Assembly (NCBI RefSeq): GCF_018982945.1
Contig: NZ_JABRXE010000012.1
Coordinates: 1-49,134 of the forward strand
Direction of reading: 5' to 3'
DNA length: 49,134 bases
From: Anaerostipes faecalis
GTDB lineage: Bacteria; Bacillota; Clostridia; Lachnospirales; Lachnospiraceae
Made by a program: the position numbers and the translations under genes. Positions 8,106 through 17,396 of this stretch are shown here, piece by piece (the first letter of the stretch is position 1; every line of letters starts with the position of its first letter). The notes under the pieces were generated by a model. That model had not been told where the DNA came from. It saw only the letters and a list, made by a program, of their open reading frames with translations, and searched no databases.

Positions 8106-8879
8106 ATGTTTGCAAGGGAACGTAAAGAATCAATATTGATATATATGCGCCAGCATAAGAAGGCAAGTATTAAAGAACTTATTGAAGAGTTTCATGTTAC
8201 TGGAGCTACAATACGAACGGATCTGAGAGAGCTGGAATCAGAGGGATTACTGATTCGGACCCATGGAGGTGCAATCTTAAACCAGGAAACAGTTGAAAGA
8301 GAAAATCTTTTAGCACTCAGAAAAGAAATTTATTATGATGAAAAGCGGCGGATTGCCCGGAAAGCTATGGATTTTGTTGAAGAGGGCGATATTATCCTGG
8401 TTGATAGCGGAACGACCATGGTAGAATTTGCATCAGGTCTTACCAGTTTTAACAACCTTAAAGTTGTGACCAATGATCTTACGATTGCATTGGGATTGCA
8501 GAAGACAGCAACTCTTGATGTAATATTAATCGGAGGAAATGTGCGAAATAGGTTTGAGTGTACCATTGGATCTTTTGGGATAGATTTTTTAAAGAGAATT
8601 TCTGTGGATAAAGTTTTTATGTCACCCAATTCTTTGTCTATTAGCAAAGGAATGACAAGCCCATATGAAGAGACGGCGGCTATGAAACGTGCCATGATGC
8701 AAACTTCAGGAAAACGATATGTTTTATGCGACAGTTCCAAAATCGGAAAAAAGAATTTTTGTAAATTTGCCGATTTGAATGAGTTTACCTGTCTGATTAC
8801 GGATGACGGAATAAGATCCAAGGATGCTGAAGCAATTAAAAAGCAGGGTCTGGATATTGTTATAGCAGAGGCAGGCTGA
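8106..8879 (+). CDS. DeoR-family regulator 2
   Basis: A 257-residue DeoR-type regulator with the N-terminal HTH signature VTGATIRTDLRELESEGLL and THGGAI, then a sugar-phosphate-sensing domain with DSGTTMVEFA and a C-terminal CDSSKIGKK segment. It is paralogous to the regulator at 5915 over its whole length, so the sorE-deoR pair appears to have been duplicated as a unit. It is co-transcribed with SorE-like 3 and sits immediately upstream of the PTS gene, which may be a further target. Confidence 0.92.
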   Translation: MFARERKESILIYMRQHKKASIKELIEEFHVTGATIRTDLRELESEGLLIRTHGGAILNQETVERENLLALRKEIYYDEKRRIARKAMDFVEEGDIILVDSGTTMVEFASGLTSFNNLKVVTNDLTIALGLQKTATLDVILIGGNVRNRFECTIGSFGIDFLKRISVDKVFMSPNSLSISKGMTSPYEETAAMKRAMMQTSGKRYVLCDSSKIGKKNFCKFADLNEFTCLITDDGIRSKDAEAIKKQGLDIVIAEAG

Positions 8880-8927
8880 ATTATATTTTAAGCATTCAGA
8901 GTGCCAGGTGATGTTTCTGAAATAGAA

Positions 8928-8962
8928 AGATAATACTGATTTTATCAGTGTTATCTTTTTTT
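8928..8962 (+). terminator. Intrinsic terminator after deoR 2
   Basis: The stem AGATAATACTGA pairs with TCAGTGTTATCT around a TTTTA loop and is followed by a run of T (8955-8962). Confidence 0.85.
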
Positions 8963-9035
8963 GTTGTGAAAAAAAAGATAAATAAAATGAAAAACTTGTC
9001 AAAATTTTTTTTGCAAAACTTAACACTATGATTGG

Positions 9036-9089
9036 TGGACTTATAGCAGGAATTGCCGTTATAATAAGCTTACAAGATAAACGTTTATC
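9036..9089 (+). promoter_or_regulatory. Promoter with downstream perfect palindrome (cre-like) before mtlA
   Basis: TGGACT (9036-9041) and TATAAT (9060-9065) are 18 bases apart. Just downstream, 9076-9089 is the perfect 14-bp palindrome GATAAACGTTTATC. Its core AAACGTTT resembles LacI/CcpA (cre) operators but lacks the outer TG and CA of the consensus. Its position over the early transcribed region fits a roadblock or repressor site. A TTTTGCAAAA motif near 9008-9017 echoes the TTGCAA sites of the sorE promoters. Confidence 0.55.
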
Positions 9090-9163
9090 CTTATGTCACT
9101 TTTTTCTTTTTGAAAATTGTAAGAAGAAAATTTAAAAAGTAGAGGAACAAAAGGAGGACTATT

Positions 9164-10573
9164 ATGGCAAATGATTTAAAAGCCAAGGTTCAAAAAATGG
9201 GTGGATTCCTTTCAGGAATGGTAATGCCTAACATTGGAGCCCTGATCGCATGGGGTATTATTACAGCTTTATTTATTCCTACAGGATATTTCCCAAATGA
9301 AAAAATGAATGAATTGGTAAGCCCAACACTTACATATTTGATTCCAATCTTATTTGGTTACACGGGTGGTTATACTGTATATGGAAGACGTGGTGCTGTA
9401 GCTGGATCGATTGCAACAATCGGTGTGGTTATCGGTGCTGATGTAACAATGATGATCGGTGGTATGATCATGGGACCTTTAGGTGCATGGATCATCAAAC
9501 AGGTTGATAAAGCTTTAGACGGACATGTAAAACCTGGTCTTGAGATGTTAGTAGACAACTTCACCATGGGAATCATCGGAGCAATTTTGATGATTGCCGG
9601 ATTCGTAGTTGTAACACCAGTTTTCGCAGCAATTACTAATGTATTAGTTGCATGTGTTAATTTTGCAATGGCACATAATATTCTGCCATTTACCCCAATC
9701 TTCGTTGTACCTGGACAGGTATTGTTCCTGAACAATGCAATCAATCATGGTATCTTTACACCATTAGCTATTGAACAGGCTGCTCAGACAGGAAAATCTA
9801 TTTTGTTCTTAGTTGAAGCAAATGGTGGTAACTGGGCAGGACTGGTTCTTGCATTTATGTTCTTTGGCAAAGGAATGGCTAAGAAATCTGCACCTGGTGC
9901 AGCTATCATCCATATCATCGGTGGTATCGGGGAAGTATCTTTCCCATATGCATTAATTAAACCAGTTACAATTCTTGGACCAATTTGTGGTTCTATCGCA
10001 GCATTATTCTGGTTAACATTTATGGATGGTGGTGCAGTAGCAGCTGTATCTCCTGGATCAATCATCGCATTGATTATTATGTCACCAAAAGGAAAACTGT
10101 TTGTTAATATAATGGCATATCTGATTGCCGCGGCGGTATCCTTTGTAATTGTTGCTTTCTTCCTGAAGAGAGATAAATCTACAGATGATGATCAGGAAGT
10201 CGGCGGAATTGATATGAGCCAGTTTGTAGAAAGCCATAGTGCACCTGGTGAAGAAAAGAAAGTATCATCTGATGTTGCAAAGCGTAAAGTTGAAAAAGTT
10301 GCTTTTGCATGTGATGCAGGTATGGGATCTTCTGCAATGGGAGCTTCTATGCTGAAAACACAGTTAAATAAAATAGGTGTATTTGTTGATGTCAGCCATG
10401 TATCAGTACATCAGATTCCAGAAGATATAGATGTGGTCGTAACAAACACTAATCTTCTGGAAGCAGCAAAGAAATCTGCACCAGCAGGAGTTCCGGTAAT
10501 TGAAATTAAAGAGTTCCTCAATGCAGATGAACATAAAGCAATTGCTCAGGCGATTAAAGAAATGGCAGAGTAA
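9164..10573 (+). CDS. mtlA: PTS mannitol-type permease, EIICB
   Basis: A 469-residue membrane permease that imports and phosphorylates a hexitol, by homology mannitol to mannitol 1-phosphate. The EIIC domain (about 1-340) is a multi-helix membrane region with the family's GANGGNW-like and GGIGEVSFPYAL segments. A linker leads to the EIIB domain (about 375-469), with the phosphorylated Cys383 in FACDAGMGSS. The length matches the two-domain EIICB form, so a separate EIIA (MtlF) is required but is not found here. AAGGAGG precedes the ATG. The next gene is its MtlR-type regulator. Because only SorE-like dehydrogenases accompany it, the real substrate may be another hexitol. Confidence 0.92.
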   Translation: MANDLKAKVQKMGGFLSGMVMPNIGALIAWGIITALFIPTGYFPNEKMNELVSPTLTYLIPILFGYTGGYTVYGRRGAVAGSIATIGVVIGADVTMMIGGMIMGPLGAWIIKQVDKALDGHVKPGLEMLVDNFTMGIIGAILMIAGFVVVTPVFAAITNVLVACVNFAMAHNILPFTPIFVVPGQVLFLNNAINHGIFTPLAIEQAAQTGKSILFLVEANGGNWAGLVLAFMFFGKGMAKKSAPGAAIIHIIGGIGEVSFPYALIKPVTILGPICGSIAALFWLTFMDGGAVAAVSPGSIIALIIMSPKGKLFVNIMAYLIAAAVSFVIVAFFLKRDKSTDDDQEVGGIDMSQFVESHSAPGEEKKVSSDVAKRKVEKVAFACDAGMGSSAMGASMLKTQLNKIGVFVDVSHVSVHQIPEDIDVVVTNTNLLEAAKKSAPAGVPVIEIKEFLNADEHKAIAQAIKEMAE

Positions 10574-10614
10574 TTGAAGATTTTATAAGCCTTAGTAAAG
10601 GAGCGGATAGGATT

Positions 10615-12699
10615 ATGATAATGTCAACGCGGACGAAAGAGATAATTCAAATCGTAGTAGCAGAGCATGGATATATTACTATCAAGGATATTGCGGGCAA
10701 AATGAACATTTCAGAGCGAACAGTGTATCGGGAAATCCCTGAAATCACAGATGTATTATCTGAATATGATATTACACTGGAAACTGTCAGCAAAAAGGGA
10801 ATTAAGATTGTTGGTGATGAAGAAAAAGTTCAAAAGCTCTTAAGCAAACTGAATACAGGAGTACATGTACAGATTGTAGATCCAAAGGAAAGAATGTTTT
10901 ATATTATCATGCAGCTGCTTCATGAAGAAGAATTTATCAAAACGGAAGCATTGGCAATCGATTTGGAAACTTCTTTACCTACAATCCGGAATGATTTGAA
11001 AAAAATCGGAAAGTTGGTTCCGGAATATAATTTAGAATTAGTACAGAAAAAAGGTGAAGGGATTTGTCTTAGTGGAAATCAGGTGTCGAAAGATCACTTG
11101 CTGGTCAATCTTTTAGTGCAAAACATTGAGATTGCAGTCTTCCTGCGATGGCTGGAAGGGGACTTGGACAAGTCCCATCCTTTTCTGTCAAAATTGTCAG
11201 AATATGGATATAAAGATATTTTTCAGAAATGTCATAGATTAATTCAAGATCTGCAAGAACAGTTTAGTCAAAATGAATTATATTTTGAAGATCAGAGTTA
11301 TCTGGAGTTTATTACACTAACGGCATTGATGATTCGGCGACATGATCATGTAAAGGAACAAGGTGAACTGCGTTTTTTGAGCAAAAAAGCGGAGAAAACA
11401 AATCAAAGAATTGCAGATAAAATTGTTCGGATTATTGAATCAGGGTTTGCCATTCAACTTGAGGAACAAGAAGTAGAATATATTTTATGGCTGATAAGTA
11501 TTTGTATATCTTCACATTCAAATAAAGGAATACTGGAAGTTAACTTTATGCTTAGACCTAAAATACAGGAATTTGTTGAAAAGGTTGAAGATCGTATGGG
11601 AATATATCTAAGTCAGGATGAGAAACTGATGGATGGTTTATTGACTCATATGGATAAAGCATTAAAGAGAATCAGAAGTGGTATGTGCATATCTAATCCA
11701 ATTATCCGTGAAATTGAAAAGGATTATAAACAACTGTTTTCAATTATCAAACAAAGTGTTTATGAAGTGTTCCCGAATGATTTTTTCCCGGATGATGAGA
11801 TTGGATATCTGGTATTATATTTTGCCGTATCACTGGATAATATTACAAAGAAGACATTTAGGATTCTGGTTGTATGTTCCAGTGGTATGGGTTCATCTAA
11901 AATGCTTGCAAGCCGTTTGGAACGAGAAATACCAGAAATATATGTTAGAAAAATTGTATCATTGATAGGTCTTGGAAGCGAAGATTTAAATGATTATGAT
12001 TTAATATTGTCAACAATACCTTTATATCTGGATTCTGACACATACCTTAAGGTTTCTCCTTTGCTTAATAAGCAAGAACTGGAGCTGGTAAAGGAAAAAA
12101 TTCGGAGACACAAGCATAAAACATTAAAGAAGATCGAAGAAAGAGAAAAAAATTCCAGAAGATGGGATAGTATGGATGGAATCAATGTATTGACCCAGTT
12201 AAATTTATTTACACAATATTCCACTCAGCTTTTAAAAGATTTCAGAATTTTGAGAATTAAAGAAGAAAATATTACCAGAGAAATGGTATCAGATGAGATT
12301 ATAGATTGGGCAGGAGAAATTGGCATAAGTATTACTAAAAATGAGCTGAAATCTTATCATAAAAACAAACCGGAGATGGAACACTATTTTGTGATTCCCG
12401 CAACAGAGGTCGGATATTTTGAATGTTTTATGAATTCCATAACAAAGCTGGCGCTAGCTATTTGTTATTTCGAGGAGCAAGAAGTAATTAACTGTGGTAT
12501 ATCAGAATCTGTTCGTGCTGTAACGATTTTATTATATCCAAAAAAAATGGATATTATTCAAAGAGAGTTTATTGGCTGCATTACAGATTTGATTATTGAA
12601 GATGCCAATATTATTGAAATGATCGAAAAAGGGGATCAAGAAGGCATAAAGAGATGTCTGAGTTTTCGCTTTTTGGAATATTTAAAGGATATGGTCTGA
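10615..12699 (+). CDS. mtlR: MtlR-type PRD/PTS-domain transcriptional activator
   Basis: A 694-residue regulator with the MtlR domain order: two N-terminal HTH regions (about 1-150), PRD1, PRD2, an EIIB-like domain and a C-terminal EIIA-like domain. The PRD2 histidine His345 (LLTHMDKAL) and EIIB-like Cys421 (VCSSGMGSS) are present, at positions close to the known regulatory His342 and Cys419 of Bacillus subtilis MtlR. In the EIIA-like domain the usual IPH is IPA (Ala596), so the phospho-accepting histidine seems absent. The second PRD2 histidine is also a Tyr (GYLVLYF). It follows mtlA by 41 bases and presumably activates the mtlA promoter according to PTS phosphorylation state. Confidence 0.88.
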   Translation: MIMSTRTKEIIQIVVAEHGYITIKDIAGKMNISERTVYREIPEITDVLSEYDITLETVSKKGIKIVGDEEKVQKLLSKLNTGVHVQIVDPKERMFYIIMQLLHEEEFIKTEALAIDLETSLPTIRNDLKKIGKLVPEYNLELVQKKGEGICLSGNQVSKDHLLVNLLVQNIEIAVFLRWLEGDLDKSHPFLSKLSEYGYKDIFQKCHRLIQDLQEQFSQNELYFEDQSYLEFITLTALMIRRHDHVKEQGELRFLSKKAEKTNQRIADKIVRIIESGFAIQLEEQEVEYILWLISICISSHSNKGILEVNFMLRPKIQEFVEKVEDRMGIYLSQDEKLMDGLLTHMDKALKRIRSGMCISNPIIREIEKDYKQLFSIIKQSVYEVFPNDFFPDDEIGYLVLYFAVSLDNITKKTFRILVVCSSGMGSSKMLASRLEREIPEIYVRKIVSLIGLGSEDLNDYDLILSTIPLYLDSDTYLKVSPLLNKQELELVKEKIRRHKHKTLKKIEEREKNSRRWDSMDGINVLTQLNLFTQYSTQLLKDFRILRIKEENITREMVSDEIIDWAGEIGISITKNELKSYHKNKPEMEHYFVIPATEVGYFECFMNSITKLALAICYFEEQEVINCGISESVRAVTILLYPKKMDIIQREFIGCITDLIIEDANIIEMIEKGDQEGIKRCLSFRFLEYLKDMV

Positions 12700-12850
12700 T
12701 TGATTTCTATTTTTAGAATGATTAAAAGAAAAAAATGATAGGTTATTTTATAAAAATATGATATACTTAAAACTATCTATACGATATGAAAGCATGATAA
12801 TTATACGGATGCTTTTCACATAAGAAGAAAAATAGCAAAGGAAGTGTATC

Positions 12851-14137
12851 ATGGAAGAGATTAGAGATGTAAAAGTTGCCCTGCTAGGTTCAGGAACCGT
12901 AGGAACAGGGGTTTATAAACTGATTCAGCGTCAGAAAGAAGAAATGCCTTATAAAATAGGAGCAAATCTTTCTGTTGCTAAAGTTCTGGTACGTGATAAA
13001 TTTAAGAAAAGAGATGGAATAGATTCTGCCTTACTGACAGATCAGTGGGAAGATATTTTATTAGATGATGAAATTCAGATTGTTGTGGAAGTTATGGGTG
13101 GAATTGAACCTGCCCGCACATATATTATGGATGCATTAAAAGCAGGAAAACATGTGGTTACTGCCAACAAGGATTTGATTGCAGCATATGGTAAGGAATT
13201 ACTGGATCAGGCAGAGGAAAATGGATGTGATTTATTATTTGAAGCATCTGTTGCCGGAGGTATTCCGATTCTCCGACCATTAAAACAGTGTCTGGCTGGA
13301 AACTATCTGACAGAAGTCATGGGGATTGTTAATGGGACAACCAACTTTATTTTAACAAAGATGTCTCAGGAAGGAATGGAATTTGACGAAGCACTGGCTC
13401 TTGCAACGGAGCTGGGATATGCAGAAGCAGATCCAACAGCAGATATTGAGGGTTATGATGCAGGTCGCAAGGTGGCAATTATGGCATCCATTGCATTTAA
13501 TTCAAGAGTTACATTTGAAGATGTTCATACAGAGGGAATTACAAATATTACAGCAAAAGATATTCAGTATGCAAAAGAAATGGGATGTGATATTAAACTC
13601 CTTGGTGTTGCTAAAAATACTGAAACGGGGATTGAAGTCCGTGTACATCCAATGCTGATTCCTAGCAGCCATCCGCTTGCTACAGTTAATGATGCTTTTA
13701 ACGCAGTATTTGTCCATGGAGATGCTGTAGATGACGCAATGTTTTATGGCAGAGGTGCTGGAGAACTGCCGACAGCAAGTGCTGTTATGGGAGATATTAT
13801 TGATGTGGCAAGAAATATCCAGTTCCATTGTAATGGAAGAATTCATTGTACATGCTATAAGAATATTCCAATTAAAAAGATAACAGAAATTGAAAGCAAA
13901 TACTTTATGAGAATGCTGGTTGAAGATAAACCAGGGGTACTTGCTAAGATCGCAGATACACTTGGAAAAAGTAATGTTAGTATTGCACAGGTTGTTCAGA
14001 AAAATAAGATTGGCGGATATGCTGAACTGGTAGTTATTACACATCTGGTTCTAGAGCAGAATTTTGCAGATGCTTTGGTTAATATTCGCAATATGGATAC
14101 AACAAGAGAAATTTCTACAGTCATTCGAGTATATTAA
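12851..14137 (+). CDS. hom: Homoserine dehydrogenase
   Basis: A 428-residue NAD(P)-dependent enzyme converting aspartate semialdehyde to homoserine for threonine and methionine synthesis. The N-terminal Rossmann motif is LGSGTVGTGV (about 11-20). The catalytic core has VNGTTNFIL and the homoserine-binding AEADPTADIEG stretch. A C-terminal ACT domain (about 350-428, starting MLVEDKPGVLAKIAD) indicates feedback control. Length is typical for the ACT-containing monofunctional form. The gene stands alone; 12700-12850 holds a weak candidate promoter (TATACT at 12762-12767) and a small GCAT/ATGC hairpin, with nothing else recognised. Confidence 0.95.
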   Translation: MEEIRDVKVALLGSGTVGTGVYKLIQRQKEEMPYKIGANLSVAKVLVRDKFKKRDGIDSALLTDQWEDILLDDEIQIVVEVMGGIEPARTYIMDALKAGKHVVTANKDLIAAYGKELLDQAEENGCDLLFEASVAGGIPILRPLKQCLAGNYLTEVMGIVNGTTNFILTKMSQEGMEFDEALALATELGYAEADPTADIEGYDAGRKVAIMASIAFNSRVTFEDVHTEGITNITAKDIQYAKEMGCDIKLLGVAKNTETGIEVRVHPMLIPSSHPLATVNDAFNAVFVHGDAVDDAMFYGRGAGELPTASAVMGDIIDVARNIQFHCNGRIHCTCYKNIPIKKITEIESKYFMRMLVEDKPGVLAKIADTLGKSNVSIAQVVQKNKIGGYAELVVITHLVLEQNFADALVNIRNMDTTREISTVIRVY

Positions 14138-14225
14138 AAGTAAAAACAAAATGATATCAATACGTTATAGTTGAAGGCAGACAAACTAAAAATGCACAAA
14201 ACAATCTGAATTGAGTAAAGTAAAT

Positions 14226-14299
14226 AAAAAGACTTACGACACAGAACATCTGGACCGGACATAAGTCCGGGAAGCAGTTCAAGTCGTAAGTCTTTTTTT
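14226..14299. terminator. Bidirectional terminator between hom and the DMT exporter
   Basis: GACTTACGAC (14231-14240) pairs with GTCGTAAGTC (14283-14292), flanked by A-run and T-run, so it can work on both strands. Inside is a second small hairpin, CCGGAC/GTCCGG. It serves two convergent genes. Confidence 0.9.
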
Positions 14300-14313
14300 A
14301 TAAATTCATAAAA

Positions 14314-15201
14314 TTACATATCTGCTGTTTCCACATGGGAATAAAGCAGTACACCGCCAATGGTAATAGCACCTCCGAGAATCTGTAATATGGCAGGCAT
14401 TTCACCGAATAAGATTAACGCAAGAATAGATGCCACCACAGGTTCGCATAGTTTAGACGCAGAAACAAAGGCAGGTGAGAAATATTTCAGACACCAGGTA
14501 AAGATACTATGTCCCAGCAATGTGGAAAAAATTCCAAGGAGAAGTCCGCAAATTGCGGGATTCATACCATATTCCCAAAATGAAATTTTTTGAAATGCGA
14601 TGGCAATCAGTAAAGATGTCATACAAAAGAAGTATACAATATAAGTGTATACTGTAGTACTCATTTCTTCTCTCATTTTTCGTCCAATTAGCATATAAAC
14701 TGCAACAAAAATAGCAGCAGCTAAAGAAATAAAATCTCCATACAATGCATTTCCGGAAGCATGGGAAGAATCAGAAAAAGCAATAAAAATATTTCCTAAA
14801 AATGTAATCATAATACTTAAGATCGCGAATCTGGATAGGTGTCCTTTCATAAAAATGGCATAGCCAATGGCTACCCAGATTACCTCAGTACATACAATTG
14901 CAGTAGAACTGGCAACAGAAGTATGATATAGCGATTCAAACCAGAAAGTAAAATGCAGTGCCAGAAAAATACCACTCAATGCACTCAGCAGAAAGTTTCT
15001 TAATTTACAAGTTTTTAATTCTGTTCGATGTTCCCCATTGGAAAATAGCATTGGTGACAAAAGAATCACGGTGAAAAATAAACGATAGAATGCTGTAACT
15101 GTAGATGGTGCTTTCGAATATCGAACAAAGATAGCAGATAAAGAAATACCAAAGATGCCAATTATGATCATAATCATAGGATGTTTTTCTATAAATTTCA
15201 T
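14314..15201 (-). CDS. EamA/DMT-family transporter
   Basis: A 295-residue integral membrane protein with about ten hydrophobic helices in two EamA repeats, the drug/metabolite transporter architecture. Family hallmarks are SAIFVRYS near the N-terminus and the second-repeat segment FSPAFVSASKLCEPVVASILALILFGE. The substrate cannot be deduced; related proteins export amino acids or metabolites. Placement next to hom could hint at amino-acid export but the genes are convergent, so this is weak. Start codon supported by AGGA nine bases upstream. Confidence 0.9.
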   Translation of the reverse strand: MKFIEKHPMIMIIIGIFGISLSAIFVRYSKAPSTVTAFYRLFFTVILLSPMLFSNGEHRTELKTCKLRNFLLSALSGIFLALHFTFWFESLYHTSVASSTAIVCTEVIWVAIGYAIFMKGHLSRFAILSIMITFLGNIFIAFSDSSHASGNALYGDFISLAAAIFVAVYMLIGRKMREEMSTTVYTYIVYFFCMTSLLIAIAFQKISFWEYGMNPAICGLLLGIFSTLLGHSIFTWCLKYFSPAFVSASKLCEPVVASILALILFGEMPAILQILGGAITIGGVLLYSHVETADM

Positions 15202-15224
15202 TTGTTAAATCCTCATAGCTTATA

Positions 15225-15252
15225 TTTATAACGTGTGTAACGTCATAGTCAA
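15225..15252 (-). promoter_or_regulatory. Promoter of the DMT exporter
   Basis: On the minus strand TTGACT (15252-15247) and TATAAA (15230-15225) are 16 bases apart, 24 bases upstream of the start codon. Between them lies an ACGT-N5-ACGT-like repeat that could be an operator. The remaining 15253-15375 is AT-rich with nothing recognised. Confidence 0.6.
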
Positions 15253-15375
15253 TTATAACAGTCAAAATAGCATCAAACAATAAAAACAGGTTTCTTTTGT
15301 GAAATTTTAATTATAATAAGTGTGATATGACAAAACAAAGTAAGTAAGAGTAGAAGATAAACTTAAATTTATTGA

Positions 15376-15404
15376 TTGACATATAGATAAAATTCTTCTA
15401 ATAT
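15376..15404 (+). promoter_or_regulatory. Strong sigma-A promoter of the AprA-like/ABC operon
   Basis: A consensus TTGACA (15376-15381) and TAATAT (15399-15404) are exactly 17 bases apart. Transcription would begin near 15411 and give a leader of roughly 125 nt before the first gene. Confidence 0.8.
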
Positions 15405-15442
15405 TATAAAACATATTAAACATATATAATTAGTATGAAATA

Positions 15443-15505
15443 GAAGCTGATTAGAAAACTAGAGGCTATAATTCTTGAAATAATGGATTGTAGCTTCTTT
15501 TTTTT
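15443..15505 (+). promoter_or_regulatory. Attenuator-like leader with terminator and alternative pairing
   Basis: GAGGCTATAAT (15462-15472) pairs with ATTGTAGCTTC (15487-15497) through G-U wobbles, followed by eight T (15498-15505): a terminator shape. An earlier GAAGCT (15443-15448) can pair with the same AGCTTC (15492-15497), giving a mutually exclusive fold. The position between promoter and first gene fits attenuation. I do not recognise a known riboswitch class. Confidence 0.55.
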
Positions 15506-15536
15506 ATTTATAAGAGAAGATTAAGGGGGAAAAAAT

Positions 15537-17391
15537 ATGCCACCAATTATTGACAAAGAAAAATGTAAAAAATGTGGATTATGTGCGGAAATATATCCTT
15601 TAGATGTGTTAAAAGTGGACGAAATTTCCAAGGAGATTTTAGTAAGGTATCTAGAGGAATGCTGGCATTGCAGAGCCTGTGTACTCGACTGTTCATCAAA
15701 TGCTATTCGTATGAGATATCCACTAACTCATTTTATGTTATATCGAGAACTGAAAAATCAAAAAAAGGGGAATAAAAAGATGAAGTTAAAAAGAAGGGAA
15801 AAAATAGAGAAAACAGATATATTAATTGTAGGTGGTGGAATAGGAGGTCTTCAAGCTGCGATTTCTGCAGGTGAAGCTGGTGCGAAAGTTATTGTAGCCG
15901 AAAAAACTCATGTGAATCGGTCTGGAAATGGCAGTACAGGAAATGATCATTTTTTATGTTATATTCCCAAAATTCATGGAGATGATATCCGACATGCAAT
16001 GGAGGATATTAAAGATACAATGGATGGTCCGGCACAAGATGAGGAAATGCTCTACACTTTATTAAAACATTCCGAAGAATTGGTAGAAAAATGGCAATCC
16101 TATGGAATTAATATGAAACCGATGGGGAAATATCATTTTGAAGGGCATACGATACCTGGAAGACCGCATTATCATCTGAAATTTGATGGTAGGAAACAAA
16201 AAGAGTGTTTAGTTCGAGAAGCTGTTAAGCAGGGAGCAATCATGCATAATCATATAACGATTAGTAATCTGCTGGTAAATAAAGAGGGAAAAGTTATTGG
16301 AGCAGTTGGAGCAGATGTCTCAGATGATATTCCAGAGTTGGTGGTGTATCAGGCAAAAGCAGTCATTATTGCAACGGGACCAAACTCCCGAATGTTTCCT
16401 GGAACAGTTCCAGCCGCACTTTTTAATATGAATGGATGTCCGGTGTGTACAGGGGGTGCCATTTTGGCATATCGTGCAGGAGCAAGACTGGTTAATTATG
16501 ATATCATTGGATGTCACGCAGGGCCGAGATACTTTATACGAAGTGGAAAAGCTACCTGGATTGGAATGCTTTCTGATTCTGAGGGGAATTCTGTAGGTCC
16601 TTTTGTGAATAAGCCATCCAGAGAATACGGAGATCCTATGTCTGATATTTGGCCGGGAGTTTTTGCAGATAAATTAAAAGATGGTACCGGCCCTGTATAC
16701 ATGAATTGTACAGGATTATCGGAGGAGGCTGAGAGAATGTATGATTGAATTTGGTTCTTATGGAAAAGCATTTGCAGCAGGTGGAATTGATGTGGATACA
16801 GAAGCTGCAGCTACGGTGGAAGGTTTGTATGCTGCTGGAACTGTGTGTGGCAATTTAAATGGACATATTACGAGTGCCGCTGTATTTGGAGAAATATCTG
16901 GGAAAAAAGCGGCAGATTATATAAAAACAGTAGAAGAAGAAACGGTAGAAAATCATCCATTGATTACGGAAACAGAGGAACTTTATCAATCATTTCTGAA
17001 AAGAGAGAATGGAAGTAATTGGAAAGAAGCAAATATTATGTTGCAACAGATTATGATTGACTATATTGGTGGAGAGAAAAGAAGTGGTTCTTTATTGAAA
17101 GCTGGAATTAAATATCTTCGTGATCTGAAAGATATGACCTATCGAGAAGTTAGCTGTGAAAATGCGCATGATTTGATGAGGACACTGGAAGTATTAGATA
17201 TGTTAGATATTTGTGAGATTGGAGCTTTAATGGCAGAAAACCGCAAGGAAACCAGAGGAAAAAATCATTTTCGTCCAGATTATCCATTTACAAATCCATT
17301 ATTGAACCAATATTTCCAGACAGCGGAACAGGTTAAAGGGAAAGTGAAGCTCGATTTCCGTAAAAATCGAAGATTAAGAAAAGAGGCATAA
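15537..17391 (+). pseudogene. Ferredoxin (AprB-like) fused to AprA-like flavoprotein, broken by a deletion/frameshift
   Basis: Residues 1-80 resemble an AprB-type 2[4Fe-4S] ferredoxin. The first cluster motif reads CKKCGLCAEIYP, with Tyr where the fourth Cys belongs; the second (CWHCRACVLDCS) is intact. The frame runs without a stop into an AprA/fumarate-reductase-like flavoprotein (FAD motif GGGIGGLQAA), normally a separate gene. The ATG at 15781, with GGGG upstream, may mark its original start. The frame stops at 16748. The C-terminal part (MIEFGSYGKAF to GLYAAGT) continues in the +1 frame from 16741. Compared with the family, some tens of residues are missing at the junction, so a frame-changing deletion is inferred. 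Probably inactive. The family acts in sulfur or organosulfur redox chemistry beside SsuABC-like transporters. Confidence 0.75.
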
Positions 17392-17396
17392 CGAAC

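Noticed and set aside
12780-12820. Small hairpin (GCAT...ATGC) before hom as a riboswitch or attenuator
   Set aside because: Short stem with no T-run and no alternative pairing; too weak to call.
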